From Typhlomys cinereus (Eukaryota; Chordata; Mammalia; Rodentia; Platacanthomyidae), in assembly GCA_023101885.1 (NCBI GenBank), contig JALPQD010000087.1:4015951-4079950 (forward strand): a stretch of DNA of 64,000 nt, written 5' to 3'. Shown here piece by piece: positions 11,380 to 20,758 of the stretch; the stretch's first letter is position 1, and every line of letters starts with the position of its first letter. The notes beneath the pieces were generated by a model. That model did not search any database. It was not told the DNA's origin and saw nothing but the letters and a program-made list of their open reading frames with translations. A program made the position numbers and the translations under genes.

Positions 11380-11970
11380 GGTGTCTAAGGTCTTTGAAGG
11401 TCTTTGGAATTTCTGAAGGCTATTCTCCCACTACTGGGATCACCCTGAAGGAACACCCCTGCTGAGGACTGACTCCAATCCTCCCAGAGATAAGATGGCC
11501 GACTTCCCTAAGAAAGGATTATGGAGATGAACCCTCCATATTCAACTAACAACTTGGTCTCTAGCCCCATGTGGGCCCAGGAGCAATTGGGTTGGGGACC
11601 AATGAGAACTAACCAATGCGAAAAAGCCAGTTTCCTGGGCTTGCCTAGGTGTATAAATATGCCTGACCCTGGCAGCCATCTTTGGCGCCTGCCCCTCATG
11701 GCCCTCTAGTGCCATGAGTCTGTTTCTAGCTGCCTGCCTCTCATGGATTCCATGCCTGGGGTCCATGAGTTCTTCAGGGCGCCCTAGCCCCTCATGGCAC
11801 TCCACATCTGGAGTCCATGAGTTCCAACCTTTCTCTCCTCTAATAAACTCTACCTTAACCCTCTACACCTTGTTCTGGTTTCAATCTTTGACTCTGGAAC
11901 ATAAGAACCTTGCAACACTGGAATGGTCATTCCAGTAACATTTGCCCCCAAACAGAGATCCTGTAACATT
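11380..11970 (+). mobile_element. LTR of a retrotransposon, copy 2
   Basis: Plus-strand relative of the LTR at 3532-4140. It has 'aaggtctttgaagg' near the start, a TATA-like gtataaatatg (about 11651-11661), the block 'ggcagccatctttgg', and AATAAA at 11842-11847. Within it 'catggattccatgcctgggg' and related words recur about 60 bp apart, a short internal duplication absent from copy 1. The 3' edge lies between 11968 and about 11983. Family not identified. Confidence 0.65.
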
Positions 11971-12500
11971 TGGTGATCCAGATGGGAAATTTGAACAAAG
12001 GAAAGACTGTTCCCGCAACATTTAGGCACAAGACATCTTCCATTGGCAAAGTGTCCCTCTGGCCAAGGGCAGATCCACTTGCTTCCATTTCTGCAATCTC
12101 GCTTCCAGATGTCTTTGAAGGTTTCAAATCTGAGAATCCTAGGGTAGCAGACACTGTGGAAAGGTACTGCTGGGTTACACTTGCAGGAAAATGGTCCAAA
12201 CCCATGCAGACCTGGGTAGGCAGCAGCGGATTTAGATCAAATGTGAGGCCACAGTTTTGGCGTGGTGTGAAAGCACAGCCCAGGGAAGCTCACCTGGTCT
12301 GAGGAGCTGGGTAGCCAAGCAAGAACAACTGAGTGACAAGCCAAGTTCGGGGACATGTTTCAAAAAGAACAACTTGGTACTGACTCACTGGCCCGTGCTA
12401 CAGGATTGGGTACGAATGGGTCAGAAACCTACTGAGTTTCTGAAAGGAAAATAGACTGTTTTGCCAATAAGAAGTCAACAAGCCTTGACAAGAAAAAGAA
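11971..12500 (+). other. Possible retroelement internal remnant
   Basis: Immediately after the LTR is TGGTGATCCAGATGGGAA, placed where a primer-binding site would start in a provirus. However, copy 1 has a weakly similar word at its end, so this may instead be LTR. The following 500 bp holds no recognisable gag or pol reading frame. Beyond 12500 nothing suggests retroviral sequence. Confidence 0.25.
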
Positions 12501-13430
12501 TTAAATCGTAAGAGTTTGAGAATTGAAACCTCCACTAGATTCCCAATGGGCCAGGAGGAGAAACAGACAAATCAGGCAGCTCCTCCAATGTGTGTTTCAG
12601 AGGTCGCCAAGAAAATGATGAAAGAGCAGCATGTGGTACAACTTGGGGGTCCCTTGGCTCAGATGGCTCAGGGAGCATCCACAGAGAGGTTGGGATGAGC
12701 CACAAGGTCTCCTGAGCTACACAGAAGGGCGCTGTGTCCCGTCCATGCAACGTGATTTCATGATTGCCGTCTCATTCCTCCTTCCTCCCAATGGGGTCCT
12801 AGCACACCTATTCCCTTCCAGTTTCAGCCCTCCTTACTGGATATGTGGGGGGGGACAAGGCTGTGTGATGTCACACCTCTCCACAGAACATGGGAGTGAA
12901 AACACGGGCATTTGGGTAAGGTGGAGAAGAGAAGGGGAGGCACTTGATTGTAGGACACTTGGGCAGGACTTGGAGTTTCATCCCTTAAGGACAGATGGAG
13001 GAGTGTGTTCTACAGGAGGAAAGAGAGAGCCAGGGAGAGCTGGGTGGGCAGCGGGTGGGCTGTCATGGTTTCTGGAAGCTCACCCAGCATTTTCTGCAAT
13101 TCTCCACCTTCCCTTTCTGGAACCACAGTAGGAAATAGGAGCACTATTCTAGTCATTTCTTACCAGACGAGATAAAAGACATGTTGAGGAATCTCAGTCT
13201 TCTCTGGCCATAATGAATGGCTGTGAAGTCATGTGACCTGCATTGCCTCCTGGATGACAAGAGCCCTATGGAGTGAGTCCACCAGCAACAAACTCTGACG
13301 TGACTGGCAGTGTAAACTCCCATTGGGTAAAGCCGATGGTGCGTCTGTAACATTATTTTCCTTGGCTGCGGTATCAAGTGGATCTGAACACTAATATTCT
13401 TTTTTATCTAAAATCTCTAAATTTTTTATC
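12501..13430. other. Unique sequence
   Basis: GC is slightly raised at 12600-13130, where a 166-codon plus-strand frame (12631-13131) exists. Its translation resembles no family I know and it lacks splice or promoter support. No repeats recognised. Confidence 0.4.
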
Positions 13431-13530
13431 CAGATATAGTGGTACATCCCTGTAACCCCAGCATCTGGGAGATAGAGGCAGAAGGATTGCCGTGAGTTTA
13501 AGCATTAGTCTCAAACAAAAACCAAATAAA
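13431..13530 (+). repeat. B1-like SINE fragment
   Basis: 7SL-type words in order: 'tagtggtacatccctgtaac', 'cccagcatctgggagatag', 'aggcagaaggattgccgtga', then an A-rich tail. Confidence 0.75.
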
Positions 13531-14138
13531 GAGTGAATGAATAAATAAACAAAATCCCACATTTTTTAGCCATAATGAACTATCCCATGTCATCATTAAA
13601 AAATCCTAGATTCATCCATTATTCTGTATATGTGTGTTTCAGTGAGACTTGACTCAAAAAAGTCAGATTTTTGTCAAGTCTATGCATTCCTGGTGAGATG
13701 GGGATAGAGACATTGCTTATCTTCGGAGCGGGAGCTCAAGGGGTTTCATACAGTTATTTTCAATTCACAACCTCTCCCCCCCCAACCTAGATTCATTTCC
13801 TGCCTTGTGTTCCTCACACAAAGAAAGGATGAGAAACAAACTCTAGCTAGTTAATTAAAAACTGACTGATAAGATATTAAGCTGTCCGTGAAGTTCATTT
13901 CGAGAGGCAGAGAAGTCCTGTACAGGCCACCCAGGAACAATACTGAAACCACAGACAACTATGACCTCCTTCCCCCTCTGTTTCCCCTCAAGTAGAGATC
14001 CCTGGGATACATTGTGAGCACCGAGAGATGCTTCTGGAACATCTCCTGCTCTGGAAGTTAGTTACAGCCACCACCACTGGATAGGGTCCGATTCATTCAT
14101 CTTACCACCTTCCTTCTGGGCTGCATTATGGGAAGGAA
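13531..14138. other. Unique sequence
   Basis: No repeat or gene recognised. Confidence 0.4.
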
Positions 14139-14244
14139 GGAAAGAAAAAAAGGAGGGAGGGAGTGAGGGAGGGAGGTAGTGAGGAAGGGAGGGAGTGAGG
14201 GAGGGAGGGAGTGAGGGAGGGAGGGAGTGAGGGAGGGAGGGAGC
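14139..14244. repeat. GGGA/GAGT tandem array, G4-prone
   Basis: Purine array with unit 'gagtgagggagggagg' repeated with small variations. Repeated GGG runs at 4-nt spacing could form G-quadruplexes on the plus strand. Confidence 0.9.
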
Positions 14245-14439
14245 AGCATGAAAGCCAATGGCCTAGAGAAAAGCTAAAGACCAGGAAGAGGAGCCCAGAG
14301 CTCAACAGGGCGCTAAAAAGCCAACGGAGCTTCCACTAGCAAAGTGAATTGGGGGGTTTAGAACAATTTTGCTGATACTCGGGACAACAGTGGGGTACCG
14401 GCTGATCTAGTCCCCACTGCCTGTATAGCTCCAACTCAT

Positions 14440-14866
14440 CTGTTGCAGTTTGCCTGCAAAATTGCTAATAAATGACCATCGACTGGCTTAAGAGAACAAG
14501 GGATTTATTTTCTCTTATGATTGCCGGTTACAGTTCTCAGTCCAGCTTGATGGAAGAGCACGCACCAACACCAGAGCTGAGGGAACTGGCCACACTATCT
14601 CTATGTAATGGCTGAGAGAGGGACAATCCTTACTCGCCAGACCAGCATGTCAGGCTAAGTGTACATAAGGATGCCAACTTTCTCCATTAGCTCTCAGTAT
14701 TTCATTCTGGGGCCTGGTCCCACCCACCAGGCTGGGCCTTCCCCATCAGCTAGACAATCTCCTGCAGGTTTGCTCTGGGCTTAACCCAACCACTAATTCT
14801 CTACAAATGTGCACAGAGCTCAAACCCTCAAATGTCAAGTTGACACCTGTGCTTAACTATGACATC
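14440..14866 (-). repeat. Family A interspersed repeat, copy 1
   Basis: Minus-oriented copy of a roughly 0.4-kb repeat. Its 5' hallmark is gtcaacttgac. It carries 'ggggaaggcccagcc', 'agtaaggattgtccctctc' and AATAAA near the 3' end, followed by 'ccttgttctcttaagcc'. This layout resembles rodent URR1 or MaLR-type elements; class uncertain. Confidence 0.75.
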
Positions 14867-15384
14867 ATCTGACCCTCAGAGAGCTCTCCAGTCAGCTCCA
14901 GTTATAGTCTCAGATGTTCACTCAAGGTAAAATCCTCCTGACTTTTAACAAATCCCTCCTGAAGATGCGTAAACATCCATGATTTCTCTAATTGATCCAG
15001 GCTGGATTGCAAAGAACTGCCTTTGGCGATGGACAGGCAATGCCACCCAAACTTCCTTGCCATCCTGTTTAAAGCCTCTTCCGGTCAAATGATGAAAGAA
15101 GGAGATTTGTTCTCTCTCTGGCCAGTTGGCAGGATCCCCAAGACTGTGGTAGGAATGAAACGCGGTGACGGTATGGAGGTCAGGGATGCCTGTATAATAC
15201 TCTCACGTGGGCTCCTCGGGATGTTTGCTGAGTGCTCACTTCCTGCTTTGACTTCTTGCCTTTGCCCCTGGAGTTTACTGGGGAGACAGTTAACAGATTC
15301 CATTAATATTGAAGGCTGTGTCCACTTCCAGTAGACCTGCACAGTAGTTAGTTGATCTATTTATATTTCACCACGGATGAGGGA
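14867..15384. other. Unique sequence
   Basis: No element recognised. A 103-codon plus frame (15023-15334) opposes an 85-codon minus frame; neither has splice support. Confidence 0.4.
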
Positions 15385-15690
15385 CCATCTCAAGAAACAC
15401 CACACCTCCCTCAGAGACCACTGAGGCTGAGGCCAGACAGGAGCAGGGGAGCTTCTTTCCTCAATGACTTGCCCACTGATAGTCCTCCACACCCAGCAAG
15501 TGCTCAGGCGCCTGTCCATACACACATCCCAGATGAAACACAGTGGGCAACACAAGAATGTAGGAGGGAGACTGACTGGAAGTGAGAAAATACAAAGTGG
15601 GACGAGAGAAGGGATGGGATGGGGGAGGAAGGAGTAAAAAATACATAAACTCATGAACGTGCCACAGAATTAAAATGAGTAAAAAAGCAA
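15385..15690 (+). repeat. Family B repeat, likely L1 3' end, copy 1
   Basis: Shares ordered words with 60680-61095: 'tctcaagaa', 'gagaccactgagg', 'cccactgatag', 'agatgaaacacagtgggc', 'aggaggga', then an A-rich end. The layout resembles a rodent L1 3' UTR, but I have only the two copies and memory as evidence. Confidence 0.5.
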
Positions 15691-16060
15691 TAACAATTCA
15701 AAAAGGAGATTAATGTAGAGCAACCCAAGAGCTGCTGAGACAGGGGGTGTACGTCCTCAGGACAAGATTTCATATACCCTGCTTTGGCTTCCTTCAGACA
15801 CCCACGTTCTTCTCTGTAGCCATGAACAAAGTGAAGGTAGGGAGGGGCCATTTTAAGCACCAGTTCCCTTTCTCCGGTAATGGTGAGGTTAGACACACCC
15901 GCTTACCTTCACTGCCCAACCACTTGGTTTTACTGTTCCTTTTTATTTTATGATACATTCATATCACCTACGACCAATCACCTATGACCAAAGGCCAAAG
16001 TATGTTGGTCATAGCCTTTCTTCTACTGAGAAAGGGAAAAGATATGATAGAATCTGTGAG
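15691..16060. other. Unique sequence
   Basis: No element recognised. A donor-like minus-strand gaag|gtaagc (near 15903) has no good acceptor upstream. Confidence 0.4.
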
Positions 16061-16285
16061 CTGGAGCCACTGAGATAGCTCAGTGGGGAAGGCATCCTCT
16101 TGCAAACCTGTTGACCTGAGTTCAATCCCTGGAAGCCCACATGGTGGAAGAAGAGAAGTGACTGAATTCTAAGAACTTGTTGTCTGACCTCTGCCCACGT
16201 TCCATGGCACTTTTTCTCTTTCTTCTCCCTCCCTCTCTCTCTCTTTCTCTCTCTCTCTCTCTTAAATACATACATAAATTTTAAA
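16061..16285 (+). repeat. B3/B2-type SINE with TC tail
   Basis: tRNA-like head 'actgagatagctcagtgg', B-box-like 'gacctgagttcaatccc', 'cccacatggtggaagaag', then 'ttgtctgacctctgcccac', a TC-rich tail (16215-16262) and AAATACATACATAAA. Confidence 0.8.
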
Positions 16286-17099
16286 AGAATCCATGGAAGA
16301 ATCCTTAAGGAAAAATTTTTGTCACGCCCCATTAAAGAAATTTGACTTCTGAGACTCATTCATCCCTGCGCCTTCCAGCCCTCTGTAGATGCTGCAGATA
16401 TTCTTATTTACTGAGCAACCACTTGATCTCTCCAGCTTAACATCTCAATTAGGGGAAGGCAGAGAGCCTGGAATCCAGGGAAGGTTTTTCACATGCTGAG
16501 TCAGAGAACAAAATGAGCACCACGTTTATGTTTATTTCAGCTCTGAAGTCTTCGTCTTTCCTTTGGAGATCAGCACTGGCAGAGTGGTGTTCGCTGGGAT
16601 AATTGCACAGTACTCCAAACACCAGGTCTAATAACACTGTGACTATCCAAGGGTTTGAGCAATCTGAACTGACTTTTGTATAGTGTATAATTTTCAGGAA
16701 AGACTTAGTGGTTTCTTTTTTTAAGAACTGCTTTCCTCTTTTAACCAGATTGTTACAGGCAGAGACACATACATATAAATCTAAACATCTGCAAAAATAG
16801 AATAATTTTTTGACATTTATCAAGAGCTAGTCTAGAAAGTTTCTTGTGCCATCAAGAGAACCAGAAAAATTAATGACTCCAAAGTCTACAACTGTTACTG
16901 TACTAGGTAACCCAACATCAAGTCCTCAGATCATTTTTAAGGAATTGGTCAAGAAATAAATATAAGGAAAATTATTTTAAAAATTATGGAAATAAAGATA
17001 TTATTAACTTTATAAAGCCATTCAATGGATACTGCGCTGAGCTCTGGAATGATATTTATATTTACTAATAGTGCACATATAGCAATGATTATCCCTTAC
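16286..17099. other. Unique sequence with a 124-codon minus frame
   Basis: AT-rich. A minus-strand frame at 16449-16823 (124 codons) lies about 280 bp downstream of the candidate exon at 17100-17250 on the same strand. I see no acceptor that would join them and do not recognise the translation. Confidence 0.35.
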
Positions 17100-17250
17100 C
17101 ATGTACTCGAGCAAGCTCATTCAATCTGTCACTCGGTAAGCAACCTCTGACTGGGCAGCAGGATGGTGCAAACAGTTCTGAGACTTTCAGGCTGAATCCA
17201 GATGTTTTGTCCTCAGAAAGTTCAAAGTTTGGTTGCTGGGTGAAATTAAC
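17100..17250 (-). CDS. Candidate internal coding exon (unidentified gene)
   Basis: On the minus strand a long pyrimidine tract (ctactgttttcctccttcag) ends at 17251 and a strong donor (ACATG|gtaagg) follows 17100. This defines a 151-nt piece. One frame is open across it from phase 0, about 50 codons, starting VNFTQQPNFELSEDKTSGFS and ending ...LNELARVH plus one base. Both splice sites, the size and the open frame are typical of a vertebrate internal exon. It is flanked by unique sequence, not repeat. No other convincing exon of the same gene lies in the window, so introns would be long on both sides. I do not recognise the protein; no catalytic or metal-binding motif is visible. It could still be a cryptic splice-flanked frame. 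Confidence 0.42.
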
Positions 17251-17384
17251 CTGAAGGAGGAAAACAGTAGAAACTAGCATTTCTAGAAAGAGATGGAAGG
17301 TTATCTCATCTACAGAAAATTGTACCAGTCTTATTTTTAAGTAGTGGTCCCCAAGAAAAGTTGAGTTTAACAGAAAGGGCAGTG

Positions 17385-17500
17385 TGTATAGCTCATCAGA
17401 GGGTACAAAGGTGTAACTCTAAATCAAGAGGCAGGAGGATGTTAATCCAAGATAAACCTGGGCTCTAGAGTGAGACCATTCTTAGGAAGAAATGGAAGAA
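17385..17500 (+). repeat. Diverged B1-like SINE
   Basis: Weak B1 words: 'gtgtaactctaaatcaagag', 'gcaggaggatgttaatcc' and 'cctgggctctagagtgagac'. Strongly diverged. Confidence 0.45.
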
Positions 17501-17656
17501 TAGTATTCACAGGAGAAAACGAAAAGAATATTACAATGTATTTGTTGAACTCACCATACCATTTCTTTGAATGAAATGTTCTAGCCTATTTCCGAAAAAA
17601 GCAAAAAGTCATTAGCAAGAATTATGAATTCTGGCGTACTTAAAATGACTCTGCTC

Positions 17657-17950
17657 GGGGCTGGAGAGGTGGCTCAGGGGTTAAGTCTCTGCCTTGCAGG
17701 CGGAAGGTCCTGAGTTCAGATCCTAGACCCCACGTATAGACGCCAGGCGGAAGCGGGGGCGGCCTGCGTTTCTGGTCTGGTAAGGCGGAGCCTGTGAATC
17801 CCAGGGCAGAGTAAACAAGGAGGAGGTGGAGGCGTCCATAGTGGTTCCCGAATTTGTCCGTGGTTCTACACACACATACATACACACACGTGCACACATG
17901 CATACATGCACAATTGAATAAATAATAAAATTTTTAAAATTAAAAAAAAT
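17657..17950 (+). repeat. B2-like SINE, young subfamily, intact duplication
   Basis: Full-length copy from ggggctggagaggtggctcag to an AT-rich tail. The A box (tggctcaggggtt) and B box (gagttcagatcc) are intact. The 3' body has the young-subfamily block 'aaggaggaggtggaggcgtc' and 'ttgtccgtggttctac'. It is bounded by a perfect 15-bp target-site duplication AAAATGACTCTGCTC (17642-17656 and 17951-17965), which shows retrotransposition by an L1-type mechanism and little decay since. Confidence 0.92.
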
Positions 17951-17965
17951 AAAATGACTCTGCTC

Positions 17966-18599
17966 TAGTTGTTGAAATTTTTCATGCTGGATCAATCATT
18001 TGGAATTCATTGAAATAAAGAATTAATCATTTCTTACTTTCTAAACCACACCAACACAACTTCCTTCAATTATATTGGAAATTTCATTAACATTTAGTGT
18101 CTCTTTTTTTATTCAAAGCAAAAGTAGATGTAGAGACTTGGCTGGGATACCTTGCAGAGGAATTGGAGTCGCATCATTTGTTGTTCATAAAATAGCTAAG
18201 GTTACAAGGTAAGGGGGCCTGGAGCACACACTGAAATCAGAGAAGCAAGATGCCCAGTCACATGAACCCACACACCCATGGCTCAGTCAACAATACCATG
18301 CTTGCAGACAACTGACTGTAGCACTTGGCCACAACATCTTCAAGCCTTCTGAGCAATCATTGCCTTTGATTCATTTTCAACTGGTAAGTTCTTTTCAGAG
18401 GTAGCCTCAGGTTACAGTAAATGCAAATGGAACATCTACAAAACTCTCACTCCCACTCATCCTCTGAAACACAGGACCTCCCCTGACTATGGGCTCAGAG
18501 CATCTCAGCTCAGTAATCCACAGCAGCAGCATCCATGGCCGTCAGCCACCATTGAGGTCGCTGCTGGTGCTGGGCTTTTACAAGTCCTGATGACCATAT
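17966..18599. other. Unique sequence
   Basis: No repeat or gene recognised. Confidence 0.4.
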
Positions 18600-19250
18600 A
18601 GTCACACCAGGCTATAAGATTGCATTCTCTGCTCTAAATATCCCCTGGCGTCCTCAGTTCATCCCCTTCTTCCCCAGCCCATGGAAAGTAATAACCTTTG
18701 TTAATGATCTGCCTTTCCCAGAATGCATATAGTTGAAATTATTTAGTTATATGTCCCCATTGGATTGGCTTCATTCAATTCTAAGGGCTTAACTTTCGTG
18801 TCTTTTGAAGCTTGGAAAGTTCATTTCCTTTTGGTGCTGATTAATATTCCATTGTATGGATGTGCCAAGGTTTACTGATGGACTTGCTAAAGAAAGTCTT
18901 AGTTGTTTCTACTAGTAATTGTGAATGAAGTGGATAGAAACATCGGTGAACAACCTTCCTGTAAATGTAAGACATCCATTCATTTGAGTAAATACCAAGG
19001 GATGCAATGGCTGAATTCTGTGTTTAGGATGTCTTCAGTTTTGTAGGAAACGCAAACGCATCTACCAGAAATAGCTGCTGCCTTTTGTATTCCACTGGGA
19101 AGAAGTAAGAACGCCGGAAGCTCAGGGTCCTGCTGTCATTCCGCATCCTGGGTGTTGGGACTTGGACCAGTGTAATAACCGTGCACTGAGAGCTTCTTCC
19201 ATGTCTAATTACACAGGCTTTTCAAACGCTGCCTCATTGTACAAGATGTT
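18600..19250 (+). repeat. Old L1M-type LINE fragment
   Basis: The ordered words 'cagaatgcatatagttgaaa', 'gctgattaatattccattgt', 'atggatgtgccaaggtttac' and 'gagtaaataccaagggatgc' match the conserved 3' region of ancient mammalian L1M elements. It is interrupted by many substitutions; no reading frame survives. Confidence 0.8.
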
Positions 19251-19329
19251 TTATTAAGTGTTTTTAAGCTGGGAGAGAGGGACATTCAGTCTTAAAATGT
19301 ATTTTAGGATATTTAATATTGAGGACCTT

Positions 19330-19610
19330 TTGTCATAAATTCTAATCTTTTAAAGACATGATTTTATTTCACCTTTTTTCTGGATAGTTGTGCTCAAGAT
19401 AGTTTAAGTAGCTTTCAGCCTCCACTGTTTTGATGATAAGTCAGAGATCATTTGACCCTTCCCTATATGTGATGGTAATTACTTCACTCCTGGATTCTTT
19501 CAATACCTTCTTTCCATTTTGCCTTATTAGAGGTTGCTAAAGTTTTCCTAAGTATATTTTTTATCAGCTTTGATTTGAGTAAAATCTCATTAATGTCTCT
19601 TCACACTGTT
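19330..19610 (+). repeat. Probable L1M fragment
   Basis: The run 'gctttcagcctccactgttt', 'tgatgataagtcagagatca', 'ccctatatgtgatggtaatt' resembles another L1M 3' segment. It is probably the continuation of the preceding fragment. Confidence 0.55.
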
Positions 19611-19899
19611 GACCAGTGATGCCAACACATTACCCTGCTGAACAGTTTCTGACTCAGGGTATCTTTAAGAAAAGTATCTGACTTGGGGGTACCCTTAAGA
19701 ACATCTATTGAATGTTGGTCTGGTAAAGATCTATCTGGTCTTTTTCAAAGGAGGATATCTGAGTGATTTTTTCACATGATGTGGAAAATGCTATGTAATA
19801 TTCTCAAAGGCTGTCTGGAAACTCAGTCCTCAACAATGGCCAACAAGGAGCTGCAGTGACAATCTGCCTAGTAACCATTATCTCATAGGCTATGGAGAA

Positions 19900-19990
19900 A
19901 GGTCACCAATAGAGCTCATGGCTAGCATGTGCAAGGTCAGGCTCAATCATCCTGGGTTCCACCAGAAACAGCTCAACTTATCTCCAGGTT
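19900..19990 (+). repeat. ID-like SINE fragment
   Basis: 'ggctagcatgtgcaaggtca' and 'catcctgggttccacca' recall the ID element core (gcatgtgcaaggccctgggttc). Short and diverged. Confidence 0.4.
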
Positions 19991-19995
19991 CTTCT

Positions 19996-20036
19996 TTCAC
20001 AATGATGATAATGATGGAGATATGATGATGATGATA
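19996..20036. repeat. ATG/GAT trinucleotide microsatellite
   Basis: Imperfect (GAT)n tract. Confidence 0.85.
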
Positions 20037-20059
20037 CCACAAGAAAAGCAGAAGCAATA

Positions 20060-20208
20060 ATCATCCCCACTGTATGTTTTACCTCTTATTGTGCAATATT
20101 TTAAGTGTTTTGGTTGCAAGCATTTCACCGAATTCACAAAGTACCCCCAATAGCTATGTACTGCTGTCAGCTCAATTTTACACATCAGAAAATTAAGTTC
20201 AGGGAACT
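20060..20208. repeat. Possible MIR/L2 remnant
   Basis: The order 'attttaagtgttttggttgc', 'tagctatgtactgctgtc', 'aattttacacatcagaaaat' resembles the conserved core of MIR-type SINEs (threshold count, 'ttttacagatgaggaaact'). Very diverged. Confidence 0.35.
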
Positions 20209-20209
20209 T

Positions 20210-20273
20210 GGGCTGGAGAGATGGCCCAGGGGTTAAGCCCCAGACTCACAGACAGAAAGATCTGAGTTTCCCC

Positions 20274-20323
<50 letters not shown>

Positions 20324-20350
20324 AGCATGCAAAAATAAATAAATAAAAAT
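20210..20350 (+). repeat. B2-like SINE, internally deleted
   Basis: Only the tRNA-like head (gctggagagatggcccag ... agatctgagtttc) remains. It joins directly to a (CA)n tract (20277-20321) and an AAATAAATAAA tail. The body is missing. Confidence 0.8.
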
Positions 20351-20459
20351 ATTTTTTAACTAAAGTTGAGAACAGCATTCTGTAGAAGGGTGCCCAGGAC
20401 CTCCTCTCAGAACCAAAAATCTACTGGGGCATATCTAGTATCTACGTGGATTTTTAAAA

Positions 20460-20490
20460 TTTTTTTTATTTATTATTTATTCAATTGTGC

Positions 20491-20535
<45 letters not shown>

Positions 20536-20742
20536 ACCACGAACGATTTTGGGAACCACCATGGACCGCCTCCACCTCCTCCTTGTTTACTCTGCCCCAG
20601 GATTCACAGGCTCAGCCCTACCAGAACCAGAAACACAGACTGCCCCTGCTTCCGCCCAGTGTCTATACGTGGGGTCTAGGATCCAAACTCAGGACCTTCT
20701 GCCTGCAAGACAGAGGCTTAACCCCTATCTCTCCAGCCCTCG
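20460..20742 (-). repeat. B2-like SINE, young subfamily, intact duplication
   Basis: Minus-strand copy: AT-rich tail and (TG)n, then the complement of the young-subfamily body (gaaccaccatggaccgcc, cttgtttactctgcccc), and the head complement ending ctctccagccc. It is bounded by a 16-bp duplication ACGTGGATTTTTAAAA (20444-20459 and 20743-20758). It lies about 110 bp from the deleted SINE above. Confidence 0.9.
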
Positions 20743-20758
20743 ACGTGGATTTTTAAAA

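Noticed and set aside
12631..13131. 166-codon plus-strand frame
   Set aside because: GC-driven open frame without splice sites, promoter or familiar sequence.
17640..17995. Minus-strand frames with repeated 'PGVYTWGLGSELRTF'-type translation
   Set aside because: The same peptide recurs at 20485, 27212 and 27540 because it is the translated SINE, not a gene family.
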